Assembly: GCF_011306175.1 (NCBI RefSeq)
Contig: NZ_CP049913.1
Location: forward strand, 868,001-932,000
Reading direction: 5' to 3'
Origin: Vibrio sp. HDW18
Lineage (GTDB): Bacteria > Pseudomonadota > Gammaproteobacteria > Enterobacterales > Vibrionaceae
DNA: 64,000 nt
The notes under the pieces are model-generated. The model saw only the letters and a program-made list of their open reading frames with translations, made no database searches and was not told the origin of the DNA. A program made the translations under genes and the position numbers. Below are positions 1 to 9,434 of this stretch, piece after piece (the first letter of the stretch is position 1; each line of letters opens with the position of its first letter).

Positions 1-61
1 AAATTGCACGCAGAACGTTACGTCCAATACGTCCAAACCCGTTAATCGCCACTTTTAACAT
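1..61 (-). CDS. epd: Erythrose-4-phosphate dehydrogenase, N-terminal 20 codons only (partial)
   Basis: Only the start of this gene lies in the window. It reads MLKVAINGFGRIGRNVLRAI, the Rossmann dinucleotide-binding start (GFGRIGR) of the GAPDH superfamily. The VAINGFGRIGRN form with a following V/L-R-A resembles Epd more than GapA, and epd next to tkt suits the pentose-phosphate/PLP branch. In that branch Epd oxidises erythrose 4-phosphate to 4-phosphoerythronate. An AAGGAACC ribosome-binding site lies upstream of the ATG at 61. With only 20 residues, a GAPDH paralogue cannot be excluded. Confidence 0.75.
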   Translation of the reverse strand, partial: MLKVAINGFGRIGRNVLRAI

Positions 62-131
62 TGTGCTGGTTCCTTTTCTTGAGCAAGCGATGGTAACGGC
101 AAAATGGTTTGGATTCATCCATTCACGCAAT

Positions 132-154
132 AAAAAGGGCTGGAAAACCAGCCC
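132..154 (-). terminator. Rho-independent terminator of the receptor/binding-protein operon
   Basis: On the minus strand a 7-bp perfect stem (GGGCTGG/CCAGCCC, 4-base loop) is followed by a T run. It lies 20 bases past the stop of the binding-protein gene and before the epd start. Confidence 0.8.
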
Positions 155-173
155 AATCTGGTATCAAGGTCAA

Positions 174-1118
174 TTACAATCGCTGCTGCAACTGATTAAT
201 TGTTTTCATCAGGCTGCGATAGCCGCCAGTCACGATATACCACTCCGTCGGGTTGAGGTAATAGACTTGGCCTTTCTGCCACGCGCTTGACTGCGCGATA
301 TCGCCATGCGCGGCCAGTGTTTTCTGCGCTTCAGCTTCTCCACCGGTTGCAGCGCCACGATCCAACACGATCAGCCAATCTGGCTGTTTGGCCATCGCCT
401 CACGTAAGCGCTGCTCACGTGCTTGTGCCGCGGCTTTTGCTTCCGGCGATCCCGGCTGTGGCCGCGCTTCTTCTGTCGTGGTTGCCGCCATCGGCTCGAC
501 AACAGAGCGCAATCCGGTTAATTCATACAACATGCCAAAACGATCGCCAGGTGCATGGAGCATCACGTTACCACGCACGGTAAATAGCACTAATCCACTG
601 CTTTGTTTACCTTTTACCTGCAGGGCTGCCACTTCACTATCGAGCTTAGTGATCAATTGCTTGGCCTTATCACTGCGATTAAAAATTTGCCCTAACAGAT
701 CCAAGTTATGCTTTACGCCCTCGACGAACTGAGCAGGATCAATGCTGAGATCAATCGTTGGTGCGATATGGCTGAGTTTTTGGTATGCCGCACGCGAGCG
801 ACCGGCAATAATAATCAGATCTGGTTGTAATGCTTGCACTGCTTCGTAGTCTGGCTCAAACAAAGTACCCACTTTAGGGTACTGTTCGCCATCGTACTTT
901 TGTAAATACTCCGGCCATACCCCTCTGGCCACAGCCGTAACCTCAACCCCTAGCGCATCAAGTGAATCCAGCGAGGCTAAATCAAACACCACGACTTTGC
1001 TTGGTTGGCTGTTCAGTTCTAATGTGCCCTGTTGGTGAGCGATCGTCACTGGGTAAGCGTGTGCTGATGAGATGCTGGCCAACATAGCCATCCAAAATAA
1101 GGTAAGACATTTTTTCAT
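174..1118 (-). CDS. Periplasmic siderophore (iron-chelate) binding protein, FatB/CeuE-like
   Basis: A predicted 314-residue class III periplasmic binding protein (Peripla_BP_2 type) that would pass ferric siderophore from the outer-membrane receptor to an inner-membrane ABC importer. Residues 1-21 form a Sec signal peptide ending SSAHA. It has no lipobox, so the protein should be soluble in the periplasm. The body has the family pattern: a conserved VVVFDLASLDSLDALG segment, a P-D-LIII strand near residue 100, and a C-terminal PTEWYIVTGG segment. I start at the MKK at 1118, which has an AGGAT ribosome-binding site; a start 14 codons upstream lacks one. It lies 50 bp after the TonB-dependent receptor on the same strand and shares its terminator, so co-transcription is likely. 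No permease or ATPase gene is adjacent, so it must use one encoded elsewhere. A charged, alanine-rich insertion (about residues 220-245) is unusual. Confidence 0.85.
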   Translation of the reverse strand: MKKCLTLFWMAMLASISSAHAYPVTIAHQQGTLELNSQPSKVVVFDLASLDSLDALGVEVTAVARGVWPEYLQKYDGEQYPKVGTLFEPDYEAVQALQPDLIIIAGRSRAAYQKLSHIAPTIDLSIDPAQFVEGVKHNLDLLGQIFNRSDKAKQLITKLDSEVAALQVKGKQSSGLVLFTVRGNVMLHAPGDRFGMLYELTGLRSVVEPMAATTTEEARPQPGSPEAKAAAQAREQRLREAMAKQPDWLIVLDRGAATGGEAEAQKTLAAHGDIAQSSAWQKGQVYYLNPTEWYIVTGGYRSLMKTINQLQQRL

Positions 1119-1168
1119 TTTATATCCTATTAAAAAATTTGACGCCCAATAGGACGCCAAATGCTGAA

Positions 1169-3202
1169 TTAGAAATCCACCGTTAAGCCAAGGTTCAAAT
1201 TGCGCCCATCCAGCACAACGCCATAGGTCTCATCGGTAATTTCTTTGTTGCCAAGGTTGTAGATAGCAGCTTTAGCTCTTAAACGATTGGATAATTGATA
1301 CATCAGACCAATATCAACCGTGCCATAGCCTGGTGTTCCTTCATACATCGAGGTGCGACTTAAATAATCCGACGTTTCACTGCGGATATTATTTTTCAAC
1401 CACAGACTTAAATTCTCTGAAGCTTGCCAATCAGCGGCTAGATTCAACATATGTTCTGGCACTTTATTGAGTGGTTCACCTTTAAAATCGCCGGTTTTTT
1501 GTTCTGAGTCAGTATAGGTATAGCTCGCGCTTAATTTAATATCTTGCGTCAAGCGATAATCAACCGAAAACTCAACACCTTTCATTACTGCTTCATCAAT
1601 ATTTTTATAGGTACTTAAGAAGAAATAATTATTCCCACCAAATCCACAAGTCCATGAATTGGGATCATTTCTGTCCCCTCCGGCACTTTCACATAAACGT
1701 TCTTCGGAAATTTTATCTTTAAATTCGGTATAGAAGAGATTGATATTACTATTTAATCCCCATGCTCTTTGATCGAAATTAAATCCTAATTCGTAGTTAA
1801 TGCTTTTTTCAGGTTTTAAATCTGAGTTGCCAATAATTAATGCTCTTGGATGAGAAGCTGGAGATCCACTACCACCACTTCCACGACCAAACCCTTCCGT
1901 TGCATTAGCTAATGAGGGCTGTCTGTAACCAGTAGAAACACCACCTTTAACTGTCGATTCCGAGGTTAATGTATACACCCCATACAGACGAGGAGAGAAG
2001 TGGCCACCAAATAATTGATCATCATCATAGCGAAGGCCAGTCGTAATCGATAAATCATCCAGCACCCGCCAATCAGCCTCTGCGTATAACGCTGCAATCC
2101 AACGATCAACCTCACGAACCGCTCCAGGAATATTTGAGGTTAACAAGCCATTACTTTCATCAACGAACAGTTCTTTTTTATATTGCCCACCCACAGTCAC
2201 CACATGGTCACCCAAGAAATAAGATCCTTGCGTATTCAATATGGTCATTTTTTCTTGTTTGGTTTGATCTTGAACATTTTCAGATATGTCATGTTGTACA
2301 TAGGCATCAACGAACAGATCATCATATTGACCATTATATGAGATCAGATAAGTATCTTTTTGGTAAATATATTCACTGGTGCTACTGGTGGTACTTTTAC
2401 CTTCAGTATGCGTAGTATTCTGCCGTGAATTATCATAACTCATAGTAAATTCATTATGCTCATCCGGCGTTAATACCAAGGCCACGCCGCCCTGGCGACG
2501 TTTAACTTCCGGGGTGCTTTCTGCCAAATCAGTACCACCTTGGTAATCACTTTCATCAGCGCCATACCATGAACCATTGACTTTCATGCTCAATAGGTCA
2601 GGGATCAGCGGTCCTGCAGCAAATAAATTCACCGTTTGGTGGTCATTATTAATGTCATTGAGGCTCTTAGTGTATTCAGTGGTGATAGAGCCGCCCCATT
2701 GCGCCGAACCTTTGCGAGTAATGATATTAATCACCCCACCCATCGCTTCCGAACCATACAGTGATGACATTGGGCCGCGGATCACTTCAATACGCTCAAT
2801 CATAGAAAGAGGTGGCAGAGAAATTTGTTTGCCGCCATCTTGGCCATTGGTATTCACCGAACGACCAGCGGAAATCGGACGCCCATCGATCATATACAGA
2901 GTATAAGAAGCCGCCATACCTCGAATGCTGATATCTTGACTGTTCCCACCACCGGTTACATAAACGCCGGGGATATTCGATACTGCATCTACAATACTGG
3001 TATAAGAACCTTTTTCGAGATCTTCTCGGCTGATCACACTGATACTTGCCGGAGCCTCTTTCATACTCTGCTCGAACCCCGAAGCGGTAACTACCATGGT
3101 TTCGGTTTTTTTTTCTGACTGATCTTGCGCACTGACTGAAAACGGAGTTAATAAGCCAATCGTAACCGCCACGGCAACTTTAGATGGGATCCATCTGGAC
3201 AT
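1169..3202 (-). CDS. TonB-dependent outer-membrane siderophore receptor at the irgA locus (IrgA-like)
   Basis: A 677-residue TonB-dependent receptor for uptake of a ferric, probably catecholate, siderophore across the outer membrane. In order it shows a signal peptide (about 1-25, ending SVSA), a TonB box-like ETMVVTAS, a plug domain with ISREDLEKG and ERIEVIRGPMSSLYGSEAMG (about 35-165), and a beta-barrel ending in the terminal aromatic LGLTVDF. An AAGGAAA ribosome-binding site supports the ATG. It is divergent from irgB across a Fur-like palindrome, the arrangement of irgA/irgB, so iron repression by Fur and activation by IrgB are likely. Its sequence departs strongly from the V. cholerae O1 IrgA I remember, while IrgB matches well. 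The receptor may therefore be a replaced or divergent allele, and the ligand is not assignable. Confidence 0.9.
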   Translation of the reverse strand: MSRWIPSKVAVAVTIGLLTPFSVSAQDQSEKKTETMVVTASGFEQSMKEAPASISVISREDLEKGSYTSIVDAVSNIPGVYVTGGGNSQDISIRGMAASYTLYMIDGRPISAGRSVNTNGQDGGKQISLPPLSMIERIEVIRGPMSSLYGSEAMGGVINIITRKGSAQWGGSITTEYTKSLNDINNDHQTVNLFAAGPLIPDLLSMKVNGSWYGADESDYQGGTDLAESTPEVKRRQGGVALVLTPDEHNEFTMSYDNSRQNTTHTEGKSTTSSTSEYIYQKDTYLISYNGQYDDLFVDAYVQHDISENVQDQTKQEKMTILNTQGSYFLGDHVVTVGGQYKKELFVDESNGLLTSNIPGAVREVDRWIAALYAEADWRVLDDLSITTGLRYDDDQLFGGHFSPRLYGVYTLTSESTVKGGVSTGYRQPSLANATEGFGRGSGGSGSPASHPRALIIGNSDLKPEKSINYELGFNFDQRAWGLNSNINLFYTEFKDKISEERLCESAGGDRNDPNSWTCGFGGNNYFFLSTYKNIDEAVMKGVEFSVDYRLTQDIKLSASYTYTDSEQKTGDFKGEPLNKVPEHMLNLAADWQASENLSLWLKNNIRSETSDYLSRTSMYEGTPGYGTVDIGLMYQLSNRLRAKAAIYNLGNKEITDETYGVVLDGRNLNLGLTVDF

Positions 3203-3227
3203 GTTATTTTCCTTAAAATAAAATAAT

Positions 3228-3258
3228 AATAATTCTCAATATCTGGATGAGAATTATT
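3228..3258. promoter_or_regulatory. Fur-type operator in the receptor/irgB divergent promoter
   Basis: A perfect 10-bp inverted repeat (AATAATTCTC ... GAGAATTATT) with an 11-base spacer lies 26 bp upstream of the receptor start. The half-sites match the GATAAT/GAGAAT element of Fur boxes. The irgA-irgB intergenic region is a classical Fur target in V. cholerae, and the spacing suits repression of the receptor promoter. IrgB itself should also bind in this region; I cannot separate its site from the Fur site. Confidence 0.75.
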
Positions 3259-3361
3259 CACACAAAGAGTTTTCAGGATAGGTAAAAATGTGGAATACTT
3301 GGGGCCATAAATGGAACAATCTTATCGTTCCGTTGTCGCATTCGCTGTTTAGGAGTGGTTT

Positions 3362-4258
3362 ATGCAAGATCTCAATGCCGTCCGGGCGTTTTACGCACTG
3401 TGTCAACATAAAAGTCTAACAGCTACGGCAAAATTTCTTGATCTGCCTAAATCAACGCTTAGCCGCCGCCTAAGCCAGTTAGAAGAGGATTTAGGGCAAA
3501 GTTTATTAATGCGTCAAGGCAATCGCTTAACTCTCACTAAAGCGGGTGAAGTGTTTGCTATTTATTCCGAGCAACTGCTCGAACTCGCCCATAAAAGCCA
3601 AGAAGCGCTACAAGAGTTGAACAATCAAGTTAGTGGCGAGTTAACTTTGGTGGTGCATCCGAATTTGATCCGCGGCTGGCTCAGCCAAGTGTTAGATGAA
3701 TTTATGCGCCAGCATGCCACGCTAAAGATCCGTCTACTCAGCCAATTTCAATATCGCGATCAAGCATTCGAACCGGATTTAATCATTTGGATCGATCATG
3801 CAGTGCCAAGCAACTATCGCAAAGAGCGGCTTGGCTACTGGCGCTATGCCGCGTATACCTCTCCACAATATTTAGCCCAACGAGATAAACCACGTCACCC
3901 CCGCGATCTGATCCAGCATCCGTGGATTGATTTTATTGCTTATCGTCAAACTGAGCTTGAACTGCACCACCCGCAATTGGGGAGCTATGCATTGCCAGCA
4001 CTCGAAACTCGCTTACAAAGTGACAACCTTGCCATGCAAGCCGATGCAATTGCCAAAGGACGTGGAATTGGTTTACTGCCGACTTGGTTTGCCCGTGGTT
4101 TTGAAAAAGCCCATCCGGGTAGCCTGATCAACTGTGTTGATGGTTGGCAATCTCCCCCGACCGAAATCAATTGCTTTTATCCACTCGGCCGTCATCCGCT
4201 TCGCTTGCGCCTATTTATCGATGCATTGCGCCAAGCAATACCTGATGAATGGCAATAA
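3362..4258 (+). CDS. irgB: LysR-type transcriptional activator IrgB
   Basis: A 298-residue LysR-family regulator, known in V. cholerae as the positive regulator of the divergent irgA receptor gene under low iron. The N-terminal winged helix-turn-helix (about residues 1-60, with KSTLSRRLSQLEEDLG) is followed by a LysR substrate-binding domain. Long segments such as LMRQGNRLTLTKAGEVF and AIAKGRGIGLLPTWFA match the V. cholerae IrgB I remember, with scattered substitutions. The ATG has an AGGAG ribosome-binding site. The gene shares a 159-bp divergent promoter region with the receptor. It is followed by a bidirectional terminator that separates it from the convergent tkt. Confidence 0.92.
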   Translation: MQDLNAVRAFYALCQHKSLTATAKFLDLPKSTLSRRLSQLEEDLGQSLLMRQGNRLTLTKAGEVFAIYSEQLLELAHKSQEALQELNNQVSGELTLVVHPNLIRGWLSQVLDEFMRQHATLKIRLLSQFQYRDQAFEPDLIIWIDHAVPSNYRKERLGYWRYAAYTSPQYLAQRDKPRHPRDLIQHPWIDFIAYRQTELELHHPQLGSYALPALETRLQSDNLAMQADAIAKGRGIGLLPTWFARGFEKAHPGSLINCVDGWQSPPTEINCFYPLGRHPLRLRLFIDALRQAIPDEWQ

Positions 4259-4290
4259 TCAGTAATCCACAAGATTTTTAGCGCGCCAAC

Positions 4291-4320
4291 AAAAAATCCC
4301 GCCATAGCGGGATTTTGTTT
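4291..4320. terminator. Bidirectional terminator between irgB and tkt
   Basis: A 10-bp perfect stem (AAAATCCCGC/GCGGGATTTT, loop CATA) has T-rich tails on both strands. It lies between two convergent genes and can serve both. Confidence 0.85.
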
Positions 4321-4338
4321 AGCAAGGGATTACTTTGC

Positions 4339-6336
4339 TTACGCCAGCAGTTCTTTAGCTTGCTGCACTACATTTTCAGTGGTGAAGCCAAACAGTTTAA
4401 ACAGTTGGTCGGCAGGGGCCGATTCACCAAAGCTGGTCATGCCGATGATACGGCCATTTAAGCCGACATACTTGTACCAGAAATCGGCAATCCCCGCTTC
4501 AATCGCGATACGCTGAGTCACGGCCGCAGGCAGTACTGCTTCACGGTACGCGGCATCTTGTTTATCAAACGCATCGGTGGATGGCATAGACACCACACGC
4601 ACCGCTTTACCTTCGGCGCTCAGTTGCTCGTATGCCGCCACCGCGAGTTCCACTTCAGAGCCGGTCGCAATCAAAATCAGCTCAGGTTGACCAGCGCAAT
4701 CTTTGAGGATGTAGCCGCCTTTGGCGATATTCGCCACTTGCTCCGCGCTACGTGGTTGCTGCGCGAGATTTTGACGCGAGAAAATCAGCGCCGATGGCGC
4801 CTCTTTACGCTCAATCGCCAGTTTCCACGCCACTGCCGATTCGACTTGATCACAAGGACGCCAGGTGCTCATGTTTGGAGTCAGACGCAGCGAAGCGATT
4901 TGCTCAACCGGTTGGTGAGTTGGACCATCTTCGCCCAGACCAATCGAGTCGTGGGTGTAGACTTGGATGTTTTGCACTTTCATCAGTGCCGCCATACGCA
5001 TCGCGTTACGCGCGTATTCCATAAACATCAGGAAAGTCGCGCCGTAAGGCACAAAACCACCGTGCAGCGCGATACCGTTGATGATAGCGGTCATACCAAA
5101 CTCACGCACACCGTAGTGGATGTAGTTGCCTGAGAAATCTTCGCTGGTCAGTGATTTTGAGCCAGACCACATGGTGAGGTTAGATGGCGCTAGGTCAGCC
5201 GAGCCGCCCATAAATTCTGGCAGCAGTTTGCCGAACGCTTCCAACGCATTTTGTGATGCTTTACGCGATGCGATGTTGGCAGGATTAGCTTGCAGATTCG
5301 CGATAATCTCGCTGGTCGCAGCCTCCCAATTGGCTGGCAGCTCACCAGCGATACGGCGCTGATATTCAGCCGCTTCAGTTGGGTAAGCTTTGGCGTAAGC
5401 GGCAAATTTCTCATTCCAAGCCGCTTCTTTGCTGGCGCCTGCGGCTTTGGCATCCCACTTGGCGTAGATGTCCGCTGGGATTTCAAAGGGAGCATGTTCC
5501 CAACCTAAGAATTCACGTGCCGCTTTGATTTCATCATTGCCCAGCGGCGCGCCGTGACAGTCGTGTGAGCCGGCTTTGTTAGGTGAGCCAAAACCAATGA
5601 TGGTTTTGGTACAGATCAGGGTTGGGCGAGACGTGTCGGCTTTAGCCGCTTCAATCGCTGCGTTAATTGCCTCTGCATCATGTCCATCCACTGCGGGAAT
5701 GACCTGCCAGCCGTAGGCTTCAAAGCGTTTTGGTGTGTCGTCAGAGAACCACCCTTCTACGTGACCATCGATAGAAATACCGTTGTCATCCCAAAACGCA
5801 ATCAGTTTGCCCAGACCCAGCGTACCCGCCAGTGAACACGCTTCATGAGAAATGCCTTCCATCAAACAGCCATCACCCATGAATACATAAGTGAAGTGGT
5901 CAACGATGTCGTGACCCGGTTTGTTGAACTGTGCGGCTAACGCTTTTTCAGCCAGCGCCATACCCACCGCATTGGTAATGCCTTGGCCTAGTGGACCTGT
6001 AGTGGTTTCAATGCCCGGTGCGTAACCATATTCTGGGTGACCTGGAGTTTTTGAGTGCAGTTGACGGAAGTTTTGCAAATCGTCAATCGACAGCTCATAG
6101 CCAGTAAGGTGCAGCAGTGAATAAATCAGCATAGAGCCGTGGCCGTTCGACAGAATAAAGCGGTCACGGTCAGCCCAGTTAGGATTTTGTGGGTTGTGGT
6201 TTAAGTGTGAACGCCACAGCACTTCGGCGATATCCGCCATGCCCATCGGGGCTCCCGGGTGGCCAGAGTTAGCTTTTTGCACGCCGTCCATGCTCAGGGC
6301 GCGGATAGCATTGGCAAGTTGTTTGCGAGAAGACAT
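4339..6336 (-). CDS. tkt: Transketolase
   Basis: A 665-residue thiamine-diphosphate enzyme of the non-oxidative pentose phosphate pathway. It moves two-carbon units between ketose and aldose phosphates and supplies erythrose 4-phosphate, the substrate of the nearby Epd. The N-terminal TPP domain has the GDGCLMEG cofactor motif near residue 155 and the SGHPGAPMG segment near 25. The central pyrimidine domain contains EDGPTHQP, and the C-terminal domain has FGESAP. Length matches the 660-670 of bacterial TktA. The start has a TAGGAG ribosome-binding site. It is monocistronic by layout: convergent with irgB and divergent from metK. Confidence 0.97.
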   Translation of the reverse strand: MSSRKQLANAIRALSMDGVQKANSGHPGAPMGMADIAEVLWRSHLNHNPQNPNWADRDRFILSNGHGSMLIYSLLHLTGYELSIDDLQNFRQLHSKTPGHPEYGYAPGIETTTGPLGQGITNAVGMALAEKALAAQFNKPGHDIVDHFTYVFMGDGCLMEGISHEACSLAGTLGLGKLIAFWDDNGISIDGHVEGWFSDDTPKRFEAYGWQVIPAVDGHDAEAINAAIEAAKADTSRPTLICTKTIIGFGSPNKAGSHDCHGAPLGNDEIKAAREFLGWEHAPFEIPADIYAKWDAKAAGASKEAAWNEKFAAYAKAYPTEAAEYQRRIAGELPANWEAATSEIIANLQANPANIASRKASQNALEAFGKLLPEFMGGSADLAPSNLTMWSGSKSLTSEDFSGNYIHYGVREFGMTAIINGIALHGGFVPYGATFLMFMEYARNAMRMAALMKVQNIQVYTHDSIGLGEDGPTHQPVEQIASLRLTPNMSTWRPCDQVESAVAWKLAIERKEAPSALIFSRQNLAQQPRSAEQVANIAKGGYILKDCAGQPELILIATGSEVELAVAAYEQLSAEGKAVRVVSMPSTDAFDKQDAAYREAVLPAAVTQRIAIEAGIADFWYKYVGLNGRIIGMTSFGESAPADQLFKLFGFTTENVVQQAKELLA

Positions 6337-6568
6337 GTCAACTCCTAAAGGGAAGTAAGCGAAATGGAAAAATGCGGAAACTGAATGGCGGCTATTGTCG
6401 CAAAGCCCCCTTGCGGCTGCAAACGATTTACTGGTGGTTTACTCCGATTTTGTCACAGTTTTTAGCACATTGTTGGTTTGTAGTGGCAAAGCGAACTTTT
6501 TTGAGCAAACGTTTGGCTAGCGGCGAAACAGAAAAAGAGCTTGTAATTTGAGCGCTCGCCACTAGAAT

Positions 6569-6592
6569 AGCCGTCTAGATGTAGAAACGCCT
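6569..6592. promoter_or_regulatory. Candidate MetJ operator upstream of metK (three tandem met boxes)
   Basis: Three directly abutting octamers, AGCCGTCT, AGATGTAG and AAACGCCT, match the MetJ box AGACGTCT at 7, 5 and 6 of 8 positions. Tandem 8-bp met boxes are the MetJ-SAM binding arrangement, and metK is a known member of the methionine regulon in enterics. They lie 111 bp upstream of the metK start. The third box is weak, and no binding test is possible here. Confidence 0.5.
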
Positions 6593-6609
6593 ACAAAATG
6601 TACGAAATT

Positions 6610-6657
6610 GGTCGCTAGCGACCGTTGATACTCAAGCGACTTGCAACCGCAAGTCGC
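6610..6657 (+). other. Two stem-loops in the metK leader
   Basis: A 14-bp palindrome (GGTCGCTAGCGACC, 6610-6623) is followed by a 9-bp perfect hairpin (GCGACTTGC/GCAAGTCGC, loop AACC, 6636-6657). Neither has a downstream T run, so they are not simple terminators. Both stems carry GCGAC/GTCGC blocks and could pair alternatively. They would lie in the 5' untranslated RNA if the promoter is near the met boxes. No known SAM riboswitch class is recognisable. The rest of the 6337-6702 gap shows nothing else I can support. Confidence 0.45.
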
Positions 6658-6702
6658 CAAGAGATAGGTCGTTACCGAATAACCACAAATATTGGAGCTA
6701 TC

Positions 6703-7860
6703 ATGGCGATTAAGCACCTGTTTACTTCAGAATCAGTATCAGAAGGCCATCCAGATAAAATTGCAGACCAGATCTCTGATGCGGTTTTAGACGCAATTCT
6801 TGAGCAAGACCCGAAAGCTCGTGTTGCTTGCGAAACTTACGTCAAAACCGGCATGGTCATGGTCGGTGGTGAAATCACCACTTCAGCTTGGGTAGACATT
6901 GAAGAATTAACCCGTCAAACCGTTAGCGAGATTGGTTACGTACACTCAGACATGGGCTTTGATGCCAACTCTTGTGCCGTACTGAACACCATCGGTAAAC
7001 AATCGCCAGATATCAACCAAGGTGTTGATAAAGCCGATCCTAAAGAGCAAGGTGCGGGCGACCAAGGCATCATGTTTGGTTATGCCACCAACGAAACTGA
7101 AGTGCTGATGCCAGCACCGATCACCTATGCTCACCGTCTGATGCAGCGCCAAGCTGAAGTTCGTAAAAATGGCACGCTGCCATGGCTGCGTCCAGATGCG
7201 AAATCTCAGGTCACGTTCCAGTATGACCAAGGCAAGATCGTCGGTATCGATGCAGTGGTTCTGTCGACTCAGCACTGTGACTCCATCTCGACCACAGATC
7301 TGCGTGAAGCGGTGATGGAAGAGATCATCAAGCCTGTTTTGCCAGCAGAATGGCTGAGCCAAGAGACCAAATACTTCATCAACCCAACCGGTCGTTTTGT
7401 GATCGGTGGCCCGATGGGTGACTGTGGTCTGACTGGACGTAAAATCATCGTTGATACCTACGGCGGCGCAGCACGTCACGGTGGTGGTGCTTTCTCTGGT
7501 AAGGATCCTTCGAAAGTTGACCGTTCAGCAGCTTATGCAGCGCGTTATGTGGCGAAAAACATCGTTGCGGCGGGGATGGCTGATCGCTGTGAGATCCAAC
7601 TTTCTTACGCCATCGGTGTAGCGGATCCGACGTCAATCATGGTAGAAACCTTCGGTACTGAAAAAGTATCGCAAGAAATCATCATCGAAGCGGTGCGTCA
7701 ATTCTTCGATCTGCGTCCATATGGCCTGCAAGAGATGCTGAATCTGCTGCAACCTATCTACAAGAAAACAGCCGCTTACGGCCACTTTGGTCGTGAAGAG
7801 TTTCCTTGGGAAGCGACGGACAAAGCTGCGCTACTGCGTGACTTCGCCGGTCTGAAGTAA
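6703..7860 (+). CDS. metK: S-adenosylmethionine synthetase
   Basis: A 385-residue cytosolic enzyme that makes S-adenosylmethionine from methionine and ATP. Diagnostic segments are SEGHPDK near residue 17, [12 protein letters not shown] near 117-128 and the P-loop-like [16 protein letters not shown] near 265. Length matches the E. coli enzyme. The ATG at 6703 is chosen because [19 protein letters not shown] is the family start and it has a TTGGAGC ribosome-binding site. The frame is open 26 codons further upstream, but that stretch overlaps the leader hairpins. Upstream met boxes suggest MetJ control. Confidence 0.97.
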   Translation: MAIKHLFTSESVSEGHPDKIADQISDAVLDAILEQDPKARVACETYVKTGMVMVGGEITTSAWVDIEELTRQTVSEIGYVHSDMGFDANSCAVLNTIGKQSPDINQGVDKADPKEQGAGDQGIMFGYATNETEVLMPAPITYAHRLMQRQAEVRKNGTLPWLRPDAKSQVTFQYDQGKIVGIDAVVLSTQHCDSISTTDLREAVMEEIIKPVLPAEWLSQETKYFINPTGRFVIGGPMGDCGLTGRKIIVDTYGGAARHGGGAFSGKDPSKVDRSAAYAARYVAKNIVAAGMADRCEIQLSYAIGVADPTSIMVETFGTEKVSQEIIIEAVRQFFDLRPYGLQEMLNLLQPIYKKTAAYGHFGREEFPWEATDKAALLRDFAGLK

Positions 7861-7917
7861 AGATTGATCACTCAGCATTGATCGCTGATCTACCGCGATA
7901 ATCGCAATATCGTTGGA

Positions 7918-7945
7918 GGCTCTTTCTGAGGAAAGGGCCTTTTTT
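7918..7945 (+). terminator. Terminator downstream of metK
   Basis: A 9-bp stem (GGCTCTTTC/GAAAGGGCC, one G-T pair, loop TGAG) is followed by six T residues, 57 bases after the metK stop. Confidence 0.85.
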
Positions 7946-7995
7946 ATGCAATGCGAATCAGCAAGTGAGTCATAGTGAATGGTAAATAGTCGCGA

Positions 7996-8487
7996 ATGGT
8001 AAGTTTTGAGCTGCACGCTCAAGCTGAGCAAAAAATCCAACAATGTATCGCCACCGCCAGCGAAGCTTTGCAACACCCATTTAAAATCCCACAACTCAAT
8101 TACCGTTTGCGTGGCCGCGCCGCTGGTAAAGCCTACTTACAGCGCTGGGAAATCCGCCTCAATCCGGTATTGTTCGCTGAAAATGTCACCGACTTTCTTG
8201 AACAAGTGATCCCACACGAAATCGCCCACCTCATTACTTATCAACTGTATGGCCGAGTGCGCCCACATGGTACTCAGTGGCAACAAATCATGCGGCAACT
8301 CTTTAAGCTTGCACCGCGCACCACCCACACTTTTTCGCTGGATTCCGTGCAAGGAAATATGTTCAATTACCGCTGCGCCTGCCGTGAATATCCACTGACC
8401 ATTCGCCGCCACAATAAAGTGCTACGCGGTGAAGCCACCTATCGCTGCCAAAGCTGCCAACACACGCTGATTTATCAACCAAGCTAA
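7996..8487 (+). CDS. sprT: SprT family zinc metallopeptidase-like protein
   Basis: A 163-residue SprT-like protein. It carries the zinc-binding HEIAH at residues 74-78 within the SprT domain. The C-terminal zinc ribbon shows CAC and CQSC cysteine pairs (about residues 128-155). Length fits bacterial SprT (about 165). Its substrate in bacteria is not established; eukaryotic SPRTN, which shares the domain, degrades DNA-protein crosslinks. The start has no strong ribosome-binding site, though MVSFELH is the plausible N-terminus. The neighbours endA, rsmE, gshB and yqgE follow on the same strand, the usual gamma-proteobacterial order. Confidence 0.92.
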   Translation: MVSFELHAQAEQKIQQCIATASEALQHPFKIPQLNYRLRGRAAGKAYLQRWEIRLNPVLFAENVTDFLEQVIPHEIAHLITYQLYGRVRPHGTQWQQIMRQLFKLAPRTTHTFSLDSVQGNMFNYRCACREYPLTIRRHNKVLRGEATYRCQSCQHTLIYQPS

Positions 8488-8645
8488 CATAGCGGCCCCC
8501 CTTCCCAGCCGATCAGCCACAGGCTAACTCAGTACATTGCCAGTCAATAGCGCCATCTGCGGCGAGTAACTAATAAAAGTATCAGCGACAGAGTTAATTT
8601 ATGAGTGATAAACTGGTAGTAAACCTACTTTTATAAGTCTTTTTT

Positions 8646-9341
8646 ATGCTAATTGCTCGTGTATTGACAGCATGGATTGCCAGCTTACCTCTGCTCACGA
8701 TGGCGGCTCCCAATTCGTTTAGTGGTGCCAAAATTGAAGCACTGAAAATTTATCGCGATCATCCGATTTCATTTTACTGTGGTTGTGAGATCCGCTGGCA
8801 AGGCAAACAAGGCATCCCCGATTTAGACAGTTGCGGCTATCAAGTGCGTAAAAATGAGAATCGTGCGGCACGTATTGAATGGGAACATGTGGTACCCGCT
8901 TGGCAGTTTGGCCATCAACTGCAATGTTGGCAGCAGGGTGGTCGCAAAAACTGCGCGCGTACCAGCCCTGAGTTCAACCAAATGGAAGCGGATCTGCACA
9001 ATCTGACCCCAGCGATTGGTGAGATCAACGGCGATCGTTCCAACTTTAATTTCAGTCAATGGTATGGGGTGGACGGTGCCACTTACGGCCAGTGTGAAAT
9101 GCAAATTAACTTTAAAGCACGTAAGGCGATGCCTCCCGAGCGCGCCCGCGGAGCGATTGCACGCACTTACTTGTACATGAGCGAGCGGTATGCTTTTACG
9201 CTCTCCAAAGCACAAAGTCAGTTGATGCAAGCATGGAACAACCAATATCCAGTTAGTGAGTGGGAGTGTGAACGCGATCGACGCATAGCCAAAGTGCAAG
9301 GTAACGCCAACCGTTTTGTCCGTGAGCAGTGCCCAAACTGA
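8646..9341 (+). CDS. endA: Secreted/periplasmic endonuclease I (Dns)
   Basis: A 231-residue DNA endonuclease I, the same length as V. cholerae Dns, and very similar to it as I recall. Dns degrades extracellular DNA and limits natural transformation; in V. cholerae the quorum regulator HapR represses it. A signal peptide (about 1-20, ending TMAA) precedes the mature domain. The catalytic region contains [12 protein letters not shown] with the metal-binding His, then [21 protein letters not shown]. Eight cysteines (such as CGC near 45 and CEMQ near 158) fit the disulphide-rich secreted nuclease. The 158 bp upstream shows no operator I can assign confidently. Confidence 0.95.
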   Translation: MLIARVLTAWIASLPLLTMAAPNSFSGAKIEALKIYRDHPISFYCGCEIRWQGKQGIPDLDSCGYQVRKNENRAARIEWEHVVPAWQFGHQLQCWQQGGRKNCARTSPEFNQMEADLHNLTPAIGEINGDRSNFNFSQWYGVDGATYGQCEMQINFKARKAMPPERARGAIARTYLYMSERYAFTLSKAQSQLMQAWNNQYPVSEWECERDRRIAKVQGNANRFVREQCPN

Positions 9342-9434
9342 TCGGTACAATCTCGCCTTACCCCTTGTATTTTGCCTAGCAAGCATCCATGTTAAAGGCC
9401 AGATGAGCTTGCTTAATGATTAGGAAATATCCGT

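Noticed and set aside
1169..3202. Naming the receptor irgA outright
   Set aside because: The position and operator fit, but the sequence departs from the IrgA I recall, so the symbol is withheld pending a comparison.
4558..5133. A 191-codon frame antisense to transketolase
   Set aside because: It is entirely inside tkt, His- and Arg-rich as antisense shadows are, with no ribosome-binding site or homology.
6569..6702. SAM riboswitch in the metK leader
   Set aside because: The stems do not match any SAM riboswitch fold I know, and MetJ-type boxes explain the control more simply.
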